Assembly: GCA_037957365.1 (NCBI GenBank)
Contig: JARHVA010001473.1
Span: forward strand, 1,049,001 to 1,113,000
Source: Torreya grandis
Taxonomy: Eukaryota; Streptophyta; Pinopsida; Cupressales; Taxaceae
Direction of reading: 5' to 3'
DNA length: 64,000 nt
Made by a program: the position numbers and the translations under genes. Below, in pieces: positions 46,061 through 57,772 of the stretch; positions within the stretch are counted from its first letter, which is position 1; each line of letters begins with the position of its first letter. The notes under the pieces were generated by a model that had not been told where the DNA came from, ran no database searches, and saw nothing but the letters and a program-made list of their open reading frames with translations.

Positions 46061-46656
46061 TGGTTTTGTCCAATCTGAATCTAAAATATAAAGGATAATG
46101 GTGAGCCAAAATTGGTTGAAGGGAAGCCTCCTCTAACACCCTTAAAATAACTCAAATAGATGGAATATATGAAAATGGTAATAAAATCATATATTTGTGT
46201 TAGGCCTATTTGTGGAAGACTAAAATAAGAATTCAATTTATTGATGGATGTGTATGTGGGATAGATAATTCTAGTAGGCCAATAAATGAAAATGAAATTA
46301 TATGGATGGGAAGGGTAGATGGGAATATTTACCTTAAATTAAGGTGATAATATGGATAAAAAGATGAGGGTTCAATATCAGAGACCTATAGGGAGAGAAG
46401 AAGTTGCAACACTATTTCAGGATTGTTTAAGGCCTAATAAATTATGGACCAAATTATATGAAATTTAACATGATATTTATTTGGATAGCATTATCTAGGC
46501 ATGGACACAAAAAAAAACTTGGAAAGGAGGCTCGATTAAGATACTTTATAAAAGACACAAGGACATTAAATCATACCTTGAACTACTTGATCAGGGTAAT
46601 GAATTATACAATTAAACTATTCAAGATCATAATATGTGTTGATTTGTGTTTTTATA
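46061..46656 (+). pseudogene. Possible continuation of the DUF7869-like gene
   Basis: Fragmented translation continues on the plus strand: KSYICVRPICGRLK near 46180, and an open frame 46458-46673 with ISRHGHKKKLGKEA-like basic sequence. No motif was recognised, and several stops and frame changes occur. Linked only by position and strand. Confidence 0.3.
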
Positions 46657-47166
46657 GGGCCAATAATAGGTGAGGGTTGTTAACCCTTGTCTCTCCTAAA
46701 AGGAGGCTCATGTGAATAAATATCCCAAAGTCTTGGTATGCAGGGTAACCTAGTTGACTCGTTATGACCATTCCAATTCAAGGGGCCTATTTAAAGTATT
46801 TTAAACTAATCACATGGATTCTAAACATAGATCTTATGCCTTAAATAATCAGCATATTGATATTTAACCATGAATAAATAGTTGATTTAAATAAACATAT
46901 CTATTTCATGGATTTAATAGTGCATAAACAATAATAGACAAAGTGACAATTAAGATAAAACTCTAAGAGCAGATTGCATAGATTCTAAACTAAAAATTTT
47001 GGTTAAATAAAATAAGAAAAAAAGAGAAGGGTAGGGAGAAAAGAGAATAAATATATTGTTATCGAATGGACCTTTTGTTCCTCTTAAGTAGTCAAGTCCC
47101 TAGATAAACCAATCCTTAATTGAGCTAGACCTAGTATAACTCTAACTAAATACGGTGTAAGAGTCT
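46657..47166 (-). repeat. Left (3') LTR of element E, first part
   Basis: It aligns with 57773-58288 through AAACTAAT-like and GAGAAGGGTAGGGAGAAAA segments. It breaks off at GTAAGAGTCT, where F is inserted; 47162-47166 (AGTCT) is duplicated at 52762. Confidence 0.85.
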
Positions 47167-50100
47167 TGTTGAAATTTTAGCTTCACAATGCCAAATGTCA
47201 AACCCTACCATAAAAAAAATTCATAAGACTCCCCCTTAATCTTATCTGTAGTGTCCAAGCTTTCCATGATCTCATGAATGTCTTCTAGAGGTCTTATAAC
47301 ATTGATTAAGAATGTCATATAGTTTGTTTTTGAGTTTCATATGTCATAGATGTTTGGAGGTCCATTATTGATGTATTAGTACTCATGATGGTCTTGGAGT
47401 GAGTAAAAATGGTGTCAAGATGCCTTGGATGTCTAATGAGTAGTTTAAACATCATTTGATAAGGTTTATTCTCTTTAGTATATCTATTCAAATTAATATC
47501 AAACTTTGGTCAACCCTTCATAATGTTAAATATGCCTCAAATCACTTCATATAAGCTTATTTTCATTTTAAACCTTTGATAAGGGGAATGTGTGTTGATG
47601 AAAATTGCATTATGAAGGCCTTAAAGGGTCCCATAAGTCACCACTAAGCATTTAATTTCATAAAAGGGTCCATTTAAGACTCGTTTCCACTTCCTCACTC
47701 ACCAAGTGGACCCCACCCATGGGAAGGATGTGCCTTTATAGCTTCCCTAACATAATACTCAATTTAAAACATCAGTTATCTTGTGTTTTTCCCTCTTTAC
47801 CCTCAAATGTTAGTTCAAGGTTAAAACATGGAGAAAATAGTGGAAAAGGAGTATTTTCATGTTCTTCTTGCATATTGTACAGAATTTTATGATCAGTTTG
47901 TATAGATGGGGGGTCAAGTTTTGAAAATTATTTCATGATAGATTTATAAGAGAATTTTAAGGTCAAAAGTATGAAGGAACAAGCCAAAAGCATTTCTCTC
48001 TCTTCACTAGGTTCTTTGGTAGCCCAAGCAGTCTATTTAGGTTTTCACTCATTTCATACAAGAGAGAGAATCTTAAGAGATGGGACTTTGGGGAGATTAA
48101 TGATATTCCTTGACCTTCTTATCCATGTCTCTTTTCTACTAGTTCATGGTCTTATCTATATGAACAAATGCTAACAACTTGGCCATTCTAGTGAGCTTCT
48201 TCATCTATGCAAAGGTTAGGAATGGTAATGATTTTGATGCATTTTGGATAAATTCATGTAATAAAATAATTATTGTGTGTTATTGAGGTCCTAATATACC
48301 ATCTCCAACACCCTTAACCCATGTTTCACGTGTGTGGAGTGTGAAGGCAAGAAGATCTTCATGTTTTTCATTTTGGTAAACTATAGGTAATTTTTCTCAT
48401 GTTACAGGGTCTTAGTACATAATTTGGAAATATTTAATGGTGTCTTGGATGATTTAACTTAACCCTATATGTCATCCCAATCACCCAATTGATCCACCTT
48501 CAGATCAAGTATCCTCTCTATGGTTTTATCTCAGAATTATGACTATTAATGGTAATATGTAGTGTAAGGTCCCTTGCTAGTTCTTATAGAATATCCTTAG
48601 GTTGTTTAAGAGGTATAAATATGAGAAATATTTGATAAATGATATATTTCACTTCCTATACTCATCTTGGCCCTACACATTAGCCATCCTCACTCTCAGA
48701 CCTCAGTCTAAGCAACCCTCATCTAGGCAATTACAGGCCTTTGTATAGGCTAAAAATGGTGGAGTATCGACTAAAAGTATACTAAAGCAGATATTTAAGA
48801 CACTAAAAATCCCTAAAAAATAATTTTCACCAATGGATATAAATTGAAATAGGGGTATATAAGGCCCATCAAGAATCACATATTAGACTTACTCAAAGAA
48901 AAGGCTAGACCAGTCAAAGGCCTCTAAGAGCATATACAAGGTTAGAGTTTGAAGTGGAGAAAATACTGATGGTGAAGAGGTTTTAAATAATTTTCATGAG
49001 GTCAGATGAGAATCACAATAATTTTATCATAATTAATCCTTTCATAGAATCATCAAATCACTCCTCAAATGGGGTATACACAATCCCTTTTAGACCTACA
49101 AGCTTGAGTGTGGAGAGTAGGATAAACTGAGCAAATAAATTAAGGCATGGCATCTGAAGGAGTGTTAAATTATTTTAAAGGTATAAAATTTAATGTCCTA
49201 TGTTTCACATGGTAAATTTAACATGACTCTAATATCAGAGAAAGAAGTCATCGTCACCTACAGGCAAAGTTTGCTTTCTTACACTCAGTCAAGGTATAAG
49301 ACTACTACCTATAGGCAAGTCCTTTAGGAAGGGTATAAATATGAGACCATATAGAGAAGATAAATTAAAGGGTGAATAAAGTACTTTATTGTTTCTCTTA
49401 AGACTCTTAATCTATAGACAGATGTTTTAGTTCAACCATGACAAGTAAGAGGAGCTTTCAAGCCTATTAGGTTTATTAAGCCTAAAAAAACCTAAACAGG
49501 CATGTACATAGTGTTGAGGACCTTTCCATATGATGAATAGTTATTTAAAGTTTGTAGACACATGATTAGGGTTGAAATAATCATAATTAATATCTCAAGA
49601 GGATGGTAATATCAAACTAGTAAGGGGATTCTTTTACTCACAGTCATATTTCAAATTATTGTCTATAGGTAGGGTGATAAATGAGAAAAGTTAAGTTTTA
49701 AGACCCTAAAAAAGAATGGAATGTATGAAGGGGATTGAGTAAATATGTTTTTCATTAATTAATCTAGTGTATTCCCCTTGTTTATGTGATTTATCCTTGT
49801 AATAAAAGAACTTAAATGGCCTAATCAATCCTATTATGCCTAATCATGCCTAAACAGACTTGTACATGTCAATCAAGGGTTTATACATGATGATTGAGGT
49901 CATAATAATGTTGGGATAATTTAAAATTTTATTAAAGGATATGATATAATATTTTTAATGTGATGATGATCTCAAATGGGTGAGGAGGTTGTCTCCACCT
50001 ACAGCTCAGCCAAATACTTACACTAGACACTTATAAGCAGGTCATAAGAGGGAAAGTGACATTTAACTTTATAGATAAATGGCTCTTGGATGTTTGGACA

Positions 50101-52761
50101 TATAGATATAATTTATTTATGAAATATTCTCATAATCCTCATTAAATTGGCCCAATCCTAGCTGACAGTGAAGAGATAATGATTCAAACAGGCATGTTAG
50201 GCTTAATCTAGGATATGCATCTTATATCCAATTGAAGATATTTTTCTTCTAAATTAATCTTGAGATTGAAACCTATAAGGGAAGATATATATAATTAATT
50301 TATAAGTGTTAAAAATCTCAGGTGAGGTATAATTCACTAAAACATAGACCTCAGGGTTTCCTAATCTTGATTGCATTCAAACCCTAGGCCAAAAGTTGAG
50401 AGTGCATAGAGGAGCAACGTCAAAATTTGGTGATTGAAGATAGTTTCAAAAGTTGGGAAGAAATGAGAAGGTAGGTATTAATAATAAATTAATCCACACA
50501 AATAATCTATAGTCCAATTAGAAACCTAACTCTCAATCTAGGCCTTTAAGGCCTAAATCCAGTCTTAAGGCCTAGAATGCCCACATCACCATGGGAATGT
50601 GCTCAGGACCTCCTAAACAAATTTGAAACTGGGAGAAGGTACATAATTTTGGTACAAGTATTAGACAAGGTGTTTACAAATATATTAGTGCATAAAATGG
50701 TTAACTTGGGTCTTGAAGACTACTTCAAAACACATAATCCTAGACAGTCATTTGAGACATATATTCAAATGTTTGTATCTCCCACCATAAGAAGATTCAG
50801 TTTAAATGTTCCTAGGGGATTTTAGGTGCCCATATTCACTTGAAATTCATGAAGGATTGAGTTGGATTTATGGGGCCAACTCTATGAATGAATGTTAAGA
50901 CTATAGGCATGTTCAAAAGGCTTGTAAGGAGCTCAAGGTTCATCATCTCTTGTTTATATATTTCCACACAAGATGCACAGAACCTAAATATTTTCAAGTG
51001 TTTTATGGGGCTTTGTGGACTAAACATATATTACCATAAGTTTTTGGTTATAGGCCTAAGCTTTATGAACCATCATTAAGATGGTAAACCTCCTTAAACC
51101 TCCCTTAAACCCTACTACAGACCAATCTTGGGAAATGTCAAGATTTTGGTCACCAAACACTCTAGAATCACTTGATAAACTCTTGAGCCACAAAGTAAAC
51201 TTAGATTAAACTCTAATAATAGTATTTGGTTGTATGGAATATGTATGAAATGGTAAAAAAATGTACTTTTCCAAGAAATTGAGTAGAAAGAAGAGTATAA
51301 AGCTATTTGAGAAGCTTACAATCATTGGAGGGGGGTTTGACACTTGTTTCACCTTCTAAAATCATAATATGTTTGAGAATCCATTTGGAAATGCCTCTGC
51401 AACTCACTTCCAAATAGCCAGTCTACAGACATGAGAGAGAAAGTGGCCTAGTTACCTAAGTGAAGTAGTGTTGTATGTGTGAAATGCTAAAAAGGGTTTG
51501 ATCATGGTGTGAAACACTTGTTTTATCTAATGACATTCATATCCATAGGTTCTTAAGGCTTTTTTAGTTTCATGGAAACCAAGAACTAGCAGTCAATTAA
51601 TTAGGCCTAATAAGCCTAATTGGCTTACTTGGTCAACAACATAAGTGAAATATGGCATTGAGGGACTGCTAGGAGGGTCAATACACATTCATTATGCCAT
51701 GTAACTAATTTTAAGGTGAGATATACACTCCTCATGTCCACTATAAGATATGGGAGTAGTTTCTCAAGGTCATTTAATATGCATGAGAGGGCTAGTGGAC
51801 TGCTCAACCCCTCATGGAAGCTAATTATACTTCAATTCCACCTTGTAACTACCATATAGAGAAGTGATTCACTATTTTTGGCATGTACTTGCCTTGAAGA
51901 GGTCTGACTTATCACCTTCTACCTCACCTCAATGCCAAAAGGGGCACATTCAAGAGCATCAACACATGGAGTTATAAAGGTTAATTATAACTTATGTAAC
52001 TTCCATATGAATTGATTATGGTCATTTATGGCTTATTATATGCATCTCCACACCAATTTTCTCCCTCTCTCTCTTTGATATGCTATATATTCTAGCCTTA
52101 TGACCCTTTTTGGATCCCTCTCTTGGGCATGAGGAAATTCTGCCTAATTTGTACTCCATGGACCTCTTGGACTGTAATGAGTTACTATTATAGATATTTT
52201 CTTGATGACATATAATGTGTTTATACTTTTTCTTATTTTTAGATGTGATGAATTTCCCTCCTTTGTAGGTCCTTATTCACATAGATGTCAATTATTGTTA
52301 GGTGGTGTGTATAAGTGTTGTTGATGAGGTTTGAAGTGTGATCTAATTGATAAGAGTCTCATAGCATACACTATTTTCATAACCTTTGCACTCTAATTAC
52401 CTAATAAAAACTCCACATGAATCACTCTTGCATAAAAACTTTGGAATATGGTTGATTAGTTATTTGCTTAGTTCATTAATGTTGTCTAAGTTCAATTTGA
52501 GTGGATCAACAACAATATAAGTGCATCACCACCCCTTAGAGTAGATTTATTCTATGTAATCTCTTTTCTCTTTTCATCCCAATAGAATTAGGTATTAGAG
52601 AGAGAATTCAAGTGACGAACTAGGGGAACTAGCCCCATAAAGCTAAAGGTTTGACCTAGACTAGAGGTAACCCACAACCTATAGGTTAATCCCATATTAG
52701 TCTAAGTTTGAGGAATGTTTGAATAGTCTTCATCAAAAGGGTGCAACTTGGGTAGCTAACA
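47167..52761 (+). mobile_element. F: 5.6-kb insertion, probable solo LTR related to element B
   Basis: Starts TGTTGAAATTTTAG, ends GGTAGCTAACA, and is flanked by AGTCT on both sides (47162-47166, 52762-52766). It contains no pair of internal direct repeats that could be LTRs and no gag or pol motif. Its end (GAACTAGGGGAACTAGCCCC, GGTAACCCACAACCTATAGG) resembles the end of the B LTR (AGGGAACTAGCCCTTAAACC, GCAACCCACAGGCCTAGAGG), and segments such as GAAGGCAAGAAGATCTTCA occur in the same relative place. It is best read as a single long LTR left after recombination between LTRs. The small open frames (47971-48174, 50577-50825, 50836-51027, 51625-51807) are not recognised as genes. Confidence 0.7.
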
Positions 52762-54694
52762 AGTCTATGAAACAAAGTATTAAACCCAATGAGGAAAACA
52801 AGGTCACCATATGCATGCATAGACCAAGTTTATCAAATGATAAAGATCAAATTAAGATATTTTCATTAAAGGGATTGATTGGGAGTTCATCATATACTCA
52901 TGTGAGTTATAGATCTTGACTCAAAAAATACTAACTTAGAAATAAATAAATAATATTAAAAGTAAGTGATTGGTCTATTACTCTAATGTCAAGACTAAAA
53001 GAAGCCATCTAGGCATAGTATTATTAATTATAAAAAGACCAGCCCTTAATATAATATATGAGTTATCTTATATAGAATTCTAAGTCCATGGAGTTTTAAA
53101 TTCATCCCACTACTAGGGAAATTACAATCAATCATTAATGTGATTGAAAGGTGTAGTTGAGGCTCTCATAGACATGTCACCTCAACCATGCACTTGTAGA
53201 TACTAAATTAAACTCTAGTATCAAAGGATTATTGGGATTAATTTGGTATTTCCATTTATACATGTTCCATGTAGTTAGGTTTCATGCCTCTTGAAGTATA
53301 AATTTATCTTATGTTCTTCACTTGATCCGAATTTGCATGCCATGTTAATGATTTTTTAATTTACATTGCTCCTCTCAACTACTTTACTAGTTTGATTGAT
53401 TCTTCAACTGAATGCATCTAAAATCCTTGATATATTTGTTAGTCCACCCATGATTTGTAATAGAATTATAAACCCATGCTCTCTTAATATGGTGCTCTTG
53501 TTTATTATTTCCTTGCCATGATCTAAACATAGCCTACCACATCATGATCATTGTCCTTAGCCACTATCATGTTGAAGTTCATTGATTTTATACTTAGGCT
53601 AGTAGTGTTTTTTTCAATTTGACTCATTATGGAAATTGATATGCATTTAATTACATTATTTATAACCATGTTGTTGAACTATGACTTGATTTTTATACTG
53701 AATTGAATGCATAGTCCCATCTCAAATTTTGACAGCTTTGACGGGCCAGATGGCCATCAAATTTAATCCCTTCATATTTTGACATCACCATTATGACATG
53801 GATCTCTCATATTTTCATTATTTTTCCTCTGCTAAGATATTTTATAGCTTCTATGGGTCCCACTTCTCTTCTTATAAATTCTTTGGCATCCCTCAAATTT
53901 ACTCTATCTTGGTCAAATGTTGTAATCACTTTGAGCTCCTAGGCTTTCGAGAGGGTGCCATGGGGTCCCTTCTTGGGGAATTAGGGCCATGGCCCTTTGC
54001 CTTATAAGTTTATGCTTTAATGTCCTCAAGGTTTCATGGTTCTAAGCTTATGATCTTATGAGTTAATGCCTTAATGCTTCCAAGCTCTCGAGTTTCTGAC
54101 AGGATACCACATGGCATCTTCTTAGGGACTCAGGGCTTTAAAAATACTTAGTCATTTTTTTTTAAAGATTTGACTCTAGATTCATGCATCATTGAGATTT
54201 GGATGTGTGGATGAATTCAGGGATCCATGGGAATCTTTTGAAAACCTAAGAGAAAACAATAAATCATCTAAGAAAAATATTTTCAAAAAAACTAAGTTCT
54301 ACCAGGCAAATTTTATGCGAGAAGTAATCATTTAATATAGGAATTGAAACTAGTCATTTGCATAAAATTAATATTTAATCCTAAAAATTCAAATAACAAA
54401 GTCTAAATTTAATGATAAAATTATTTAAAACTAAGGGAAATATACTTTAAAGGCTTATAATAAACCTTTAAGTTAGACGGTAATGTTCATAAATGAAATC
54501 TTAGATTTAACTGAAGAAAATGCAAATGTATTAGAAATAAGCATGAGCAATCATGTGTAACTTAGCATCTAGTAATTTATAAATCAAGAATAACTCAATT
54601 AGATAGACCATCATAACCCCATATAAAAATATTATATAAGAAAAGAGGGTCCCTATTTTTAGTTTGAAAATGGGGCATGTTGGTGAAGGAAACA
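52762..54694 (-). repeat. Left (3') LTR of element E, second part
   Basis: It aligns with 58289-60220 from AAYGAGGAAAAYARGGTCAC through GAGGGTCCCYATTTTTAG to the end. Differences are many, so E is old. The open frame 53798-54007 also has a diverged counterpart in the other LTR (59343-59567) but shows no conserved protein. Confidence 0.85.
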
Positions 54695-55860
54695 AAAAAA
54701 GGTGACTCCTGTTGGTAGATAACCCTGAGTATCTAAAGAACCCAAAATATTTGGTTCACAAGATTACAAGCATTAGTTATAATAAATCACTCAAATTTAG
54801 AATGTGAGGTCACTAAAATCTGAAAAAATTCATGACACCTATTAAATGCCATTTGTGTGTGTGATCGACTGATTAATTCATTTTTTTCATTCATGCATAA
54901 TAATTCAGATTTACTTAAATAATCAAAACTTATAAAGGGGAAAAGATTTATATATTTGTCTTGGGTGTAATGGCATGTTCATTTATATACTAGTATCTAG
55001 GCATCTATATCCCTGACAAAGATACCTTTGGTCCCTTCCTAAGGCCTTGTTCCTCTGCCAGCTAGGCTAGAAAGCATGCGGTGGAGGTTACCAAGATCAC
55101 CCTTTTGAGGAAGATTTTTATATTTTTCATTTTAACTCAATTATTTTGGAAAGGATATTTTAATTTTATATGTTTTTAGGGTTGGGTACCAAGCCATGGG
55201 TTTAATGAAAAATTATAATGTTCATAACAAATAAGGCAAATCAAAATTAAAGCAATCCTGCATTTTTTGTTAGATAATTCAATAAGTGCCTAAGATGGAT
55301 TCAACCAATAAAATATATTTTCTAAATTCACAATCTTTGTTAAGAATCATTGACCTTATAAATTTTGTAAATGAACCATGCAATTACATCATTTCACAGG
55401 AGATATTCAAGAAAAGTTTAATTAGGCTCTCAAGTGCCATTTACATCACCTACGCAACATGCCTTTTATTTCATATATTTAATTAATAGGGAAACCTCAA
55501 GGAAAAAATGGAAGTACCAAATAAAAAAAAATAAGAAATGGAAACTAAACTAACAATAAGGGATGGAAGGAAAAAAGTAAAAAGTAAACAAAGGAAAAGA
55601 GAAGTTATTCACAGAGGTTTTCAAGTAGATGCATGCTTGAAACTAGTTAGACACCTATTTATTTTTATGATTTTGAGAAGGGGAAATTAAAATATTACTT
55701 TCTTCTATGTTGTCCTCTACATTCATGGACACTATCCCATAAAAAAATTTATATGTTCTTTTCATGAAATTCAAGTAAACTAAGAATGTAAAATGTTGCA
55801 TTATATTTATATCTAGATTCCAAAAAGCATAAGGGATAGGGTTTGAGAAATACCTCAGCC
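54695..55860 (-). other. 3' part of the element E interior
   Basis: No clear coding domain. The frame 55867-55655 continues the linker with FLKPYPLCFLESRYKCNI-like sequence in another phase. The rest is AT-rich. Confidence 0.4.
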
Positions 55861-56800
55861 CAAACATTAAAATCTAGTAAGGAGTAGGGATAGTCAACAA
55901 TACATACCATAATATCTTGAATATCTAACCTAGTAGGGGTATCCTTTTTGTTGTAGTCAATAGATAAATCAATTATGAGTTATTCTTAGACTATAATGGA
56001 TGCTTTGGAAACATCCTCTTGGTATTCTGCATTGTCAATAAGGTATGGGAATGGTTCTTCCCATATTAAAACCCTTTTTAATTTATCATTTTTTGTTGAA
56101 ATTTTTGGAGAGCTAGGTTTAATCAATCCATATTTAGCTTGCATCTCCACTAATATGAATTCTTCATTCAGACCATCATATTGTTGTTCTTCCCCTTTGA
56201 CTGCCTCTATTACTGAGAGGATCATGATGGCTCTGCCATTCAGGTTCATTCCATTTGTATTGAATTTTAGACTATCTTGAGGTGATAAATAATCCAATTT
56301 GAATTCATTCAGCTCACCTTCTTCACTTAGACGGCCTATTTCATCATTTTTTATTCTTCATCCATCCCCAATGATGGGATGGGTGTTGGATTGATTCATG
56401 TGAGTTGTTGATCATCTTGGACTAGTTTGTAAAATTTAGGAGTAATAATAGAGGGAAATAATTCTTCAAATGCATAACATACATCTTCCTCATCTAATAG
56501 CTCCAACTCCTCTAATTTTTCTTCTGGTTGATTGTAAGAGATGTCAAATTTTTCATTTTTTATGGGTAATTTTTCATTAATTTACTTCTCAACCACTAAG
56601 TTACTTGTAATCTCAAATGTAACTTCACCATTATAATCCTCATCATCACTATCATAGCCTTCAAAAAATGGATCACATTTTTAAGATGGCATATTATCAG
56701 TGTGCATGATCATCTCAGCCTTAGTTCCACATCCATATTCATAGACTCCCAATGATGTATTAAAAAATAGCCTCATAGCTTGGATTGGGCATTGTCTATT
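55861..56800 (-). pseudogene. Acidic linker polyprotein segment of element E
   Basis: The open frame 56297-55986 (103 codons; NGRAIMILSVIEAVKGEEQQ, KLKRVLIWEEPFPYLIDNAE) and upstream pieces such as EGYDSDDEDYNGEVTFEITS and KLEELELLDEEDVCYAFEEL. The high Asp/Glu content and the position after gag match the linker of Tat/Athila polyproteins rather than a catalytic domain. No protease motif was found. Confidence 0.55.
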
Positions 56801-56846
56801 GATTGTCTCCTAAAACAAATGGTATTTGATTAATAAAAATACCCAA

Positions 56847-57720
56847 CTATACTAAATCACTAAGATAATATGATGTATCATGTTTATTATACATAGAATT
56901 AACTAAGTTAAATGCATTAAAAGAGCAATCAAGGTTCTTATTTGCTAGAGGGAGACCAATTTGGTTATAAACATAGGGTAATGCTTCATTATAGGACACA
57001 CATTGATCTATGGGATAATATATAAGCATGCAACTCGAAGGATTTTGGGAATAAATGCCCTATTATTCCAAATAATAGGAAGGGTAGGCATCAAATCCTT
57101 GAGTCATTGACTATTGATCTACATTGATAGGTTCTTGGTAGACCAACACTAATGATGCAAGAGGAGATGAGTTCATCTTAATAAACATGTAAGTTAGAGG
57201 ATCCAATGCATTGATATATAATCCCATAGATGCATCCTATGCTTGTAGGAAAGGATCCTTAAACCTATTATATAGCTGATGGAATCTATGATTGAATGTA
57301 CTAGTCGGTTCATTAGACTCTTTATAGGTTATGGCAAATTGATAAAATAAGATAGAAGGGTTAATGGACACACTGAAATAGTTAAGGAAAAAAATTTAAA
57401 ATATGGCCCAAGTGGTGATGCACCCTTCTGGTAGACCAAGATATCAATAATAGGCCATTTGATCTAATGAAAGGGGAAATAGGTGAAAAGCCACATCCTC
57501 ATGTTGAATCTATCTTTTGATAATGGATTTTTTGAAAACTTGAATGTGTTCCTTAGCAGTCTTGACCCCACCATGGATATACTTTATAGTAAATTTGTGA
57601 GGATTCTTGGGCAAGTCATGGGAAGGTCATGAAACATTCACAGGACATTTATATTCCCCCTAGGCAAACTAAGGCCATTGGACTACTAGGCAAAGCTATT
57701 TAAAATAATAGATACGTCTA
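56847..57720 (-). pseudogene. Gag of element E, broken
   Basis: Translation on the minus strand from about 57700: HKFTIKYIHGGVKTAKEHIQ, then QHEDVAFHLFPLSLDQMAYY, YLGLPEGCITTW, FFLNYF and ESNEPTSTFNHRFHQLYNRF. These are the conserved gag landmarks (EDVALRLFPLSL, WYLGLPxGSITSW, FLNKF, ESxxxYxxRFxxL). Stops interrupt it. The open frame 57029-56847 lies in the decayed gag tail. Confidence 0.8.
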
Positions 57721-57772
57721 AAAGTCTAGTTCAAGCCCTCCTAGCACCAATCTATTGATCTACGTTTTGACA

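Noticed and set aside
54695..57772. Endogenous pararetrovirus or viral envelope gene in the interior of E
   Set aside because: The readable parts are gag and acidic linker with LTRs on both sides. No movement protein, coat or transmembrane envelope features were seen.
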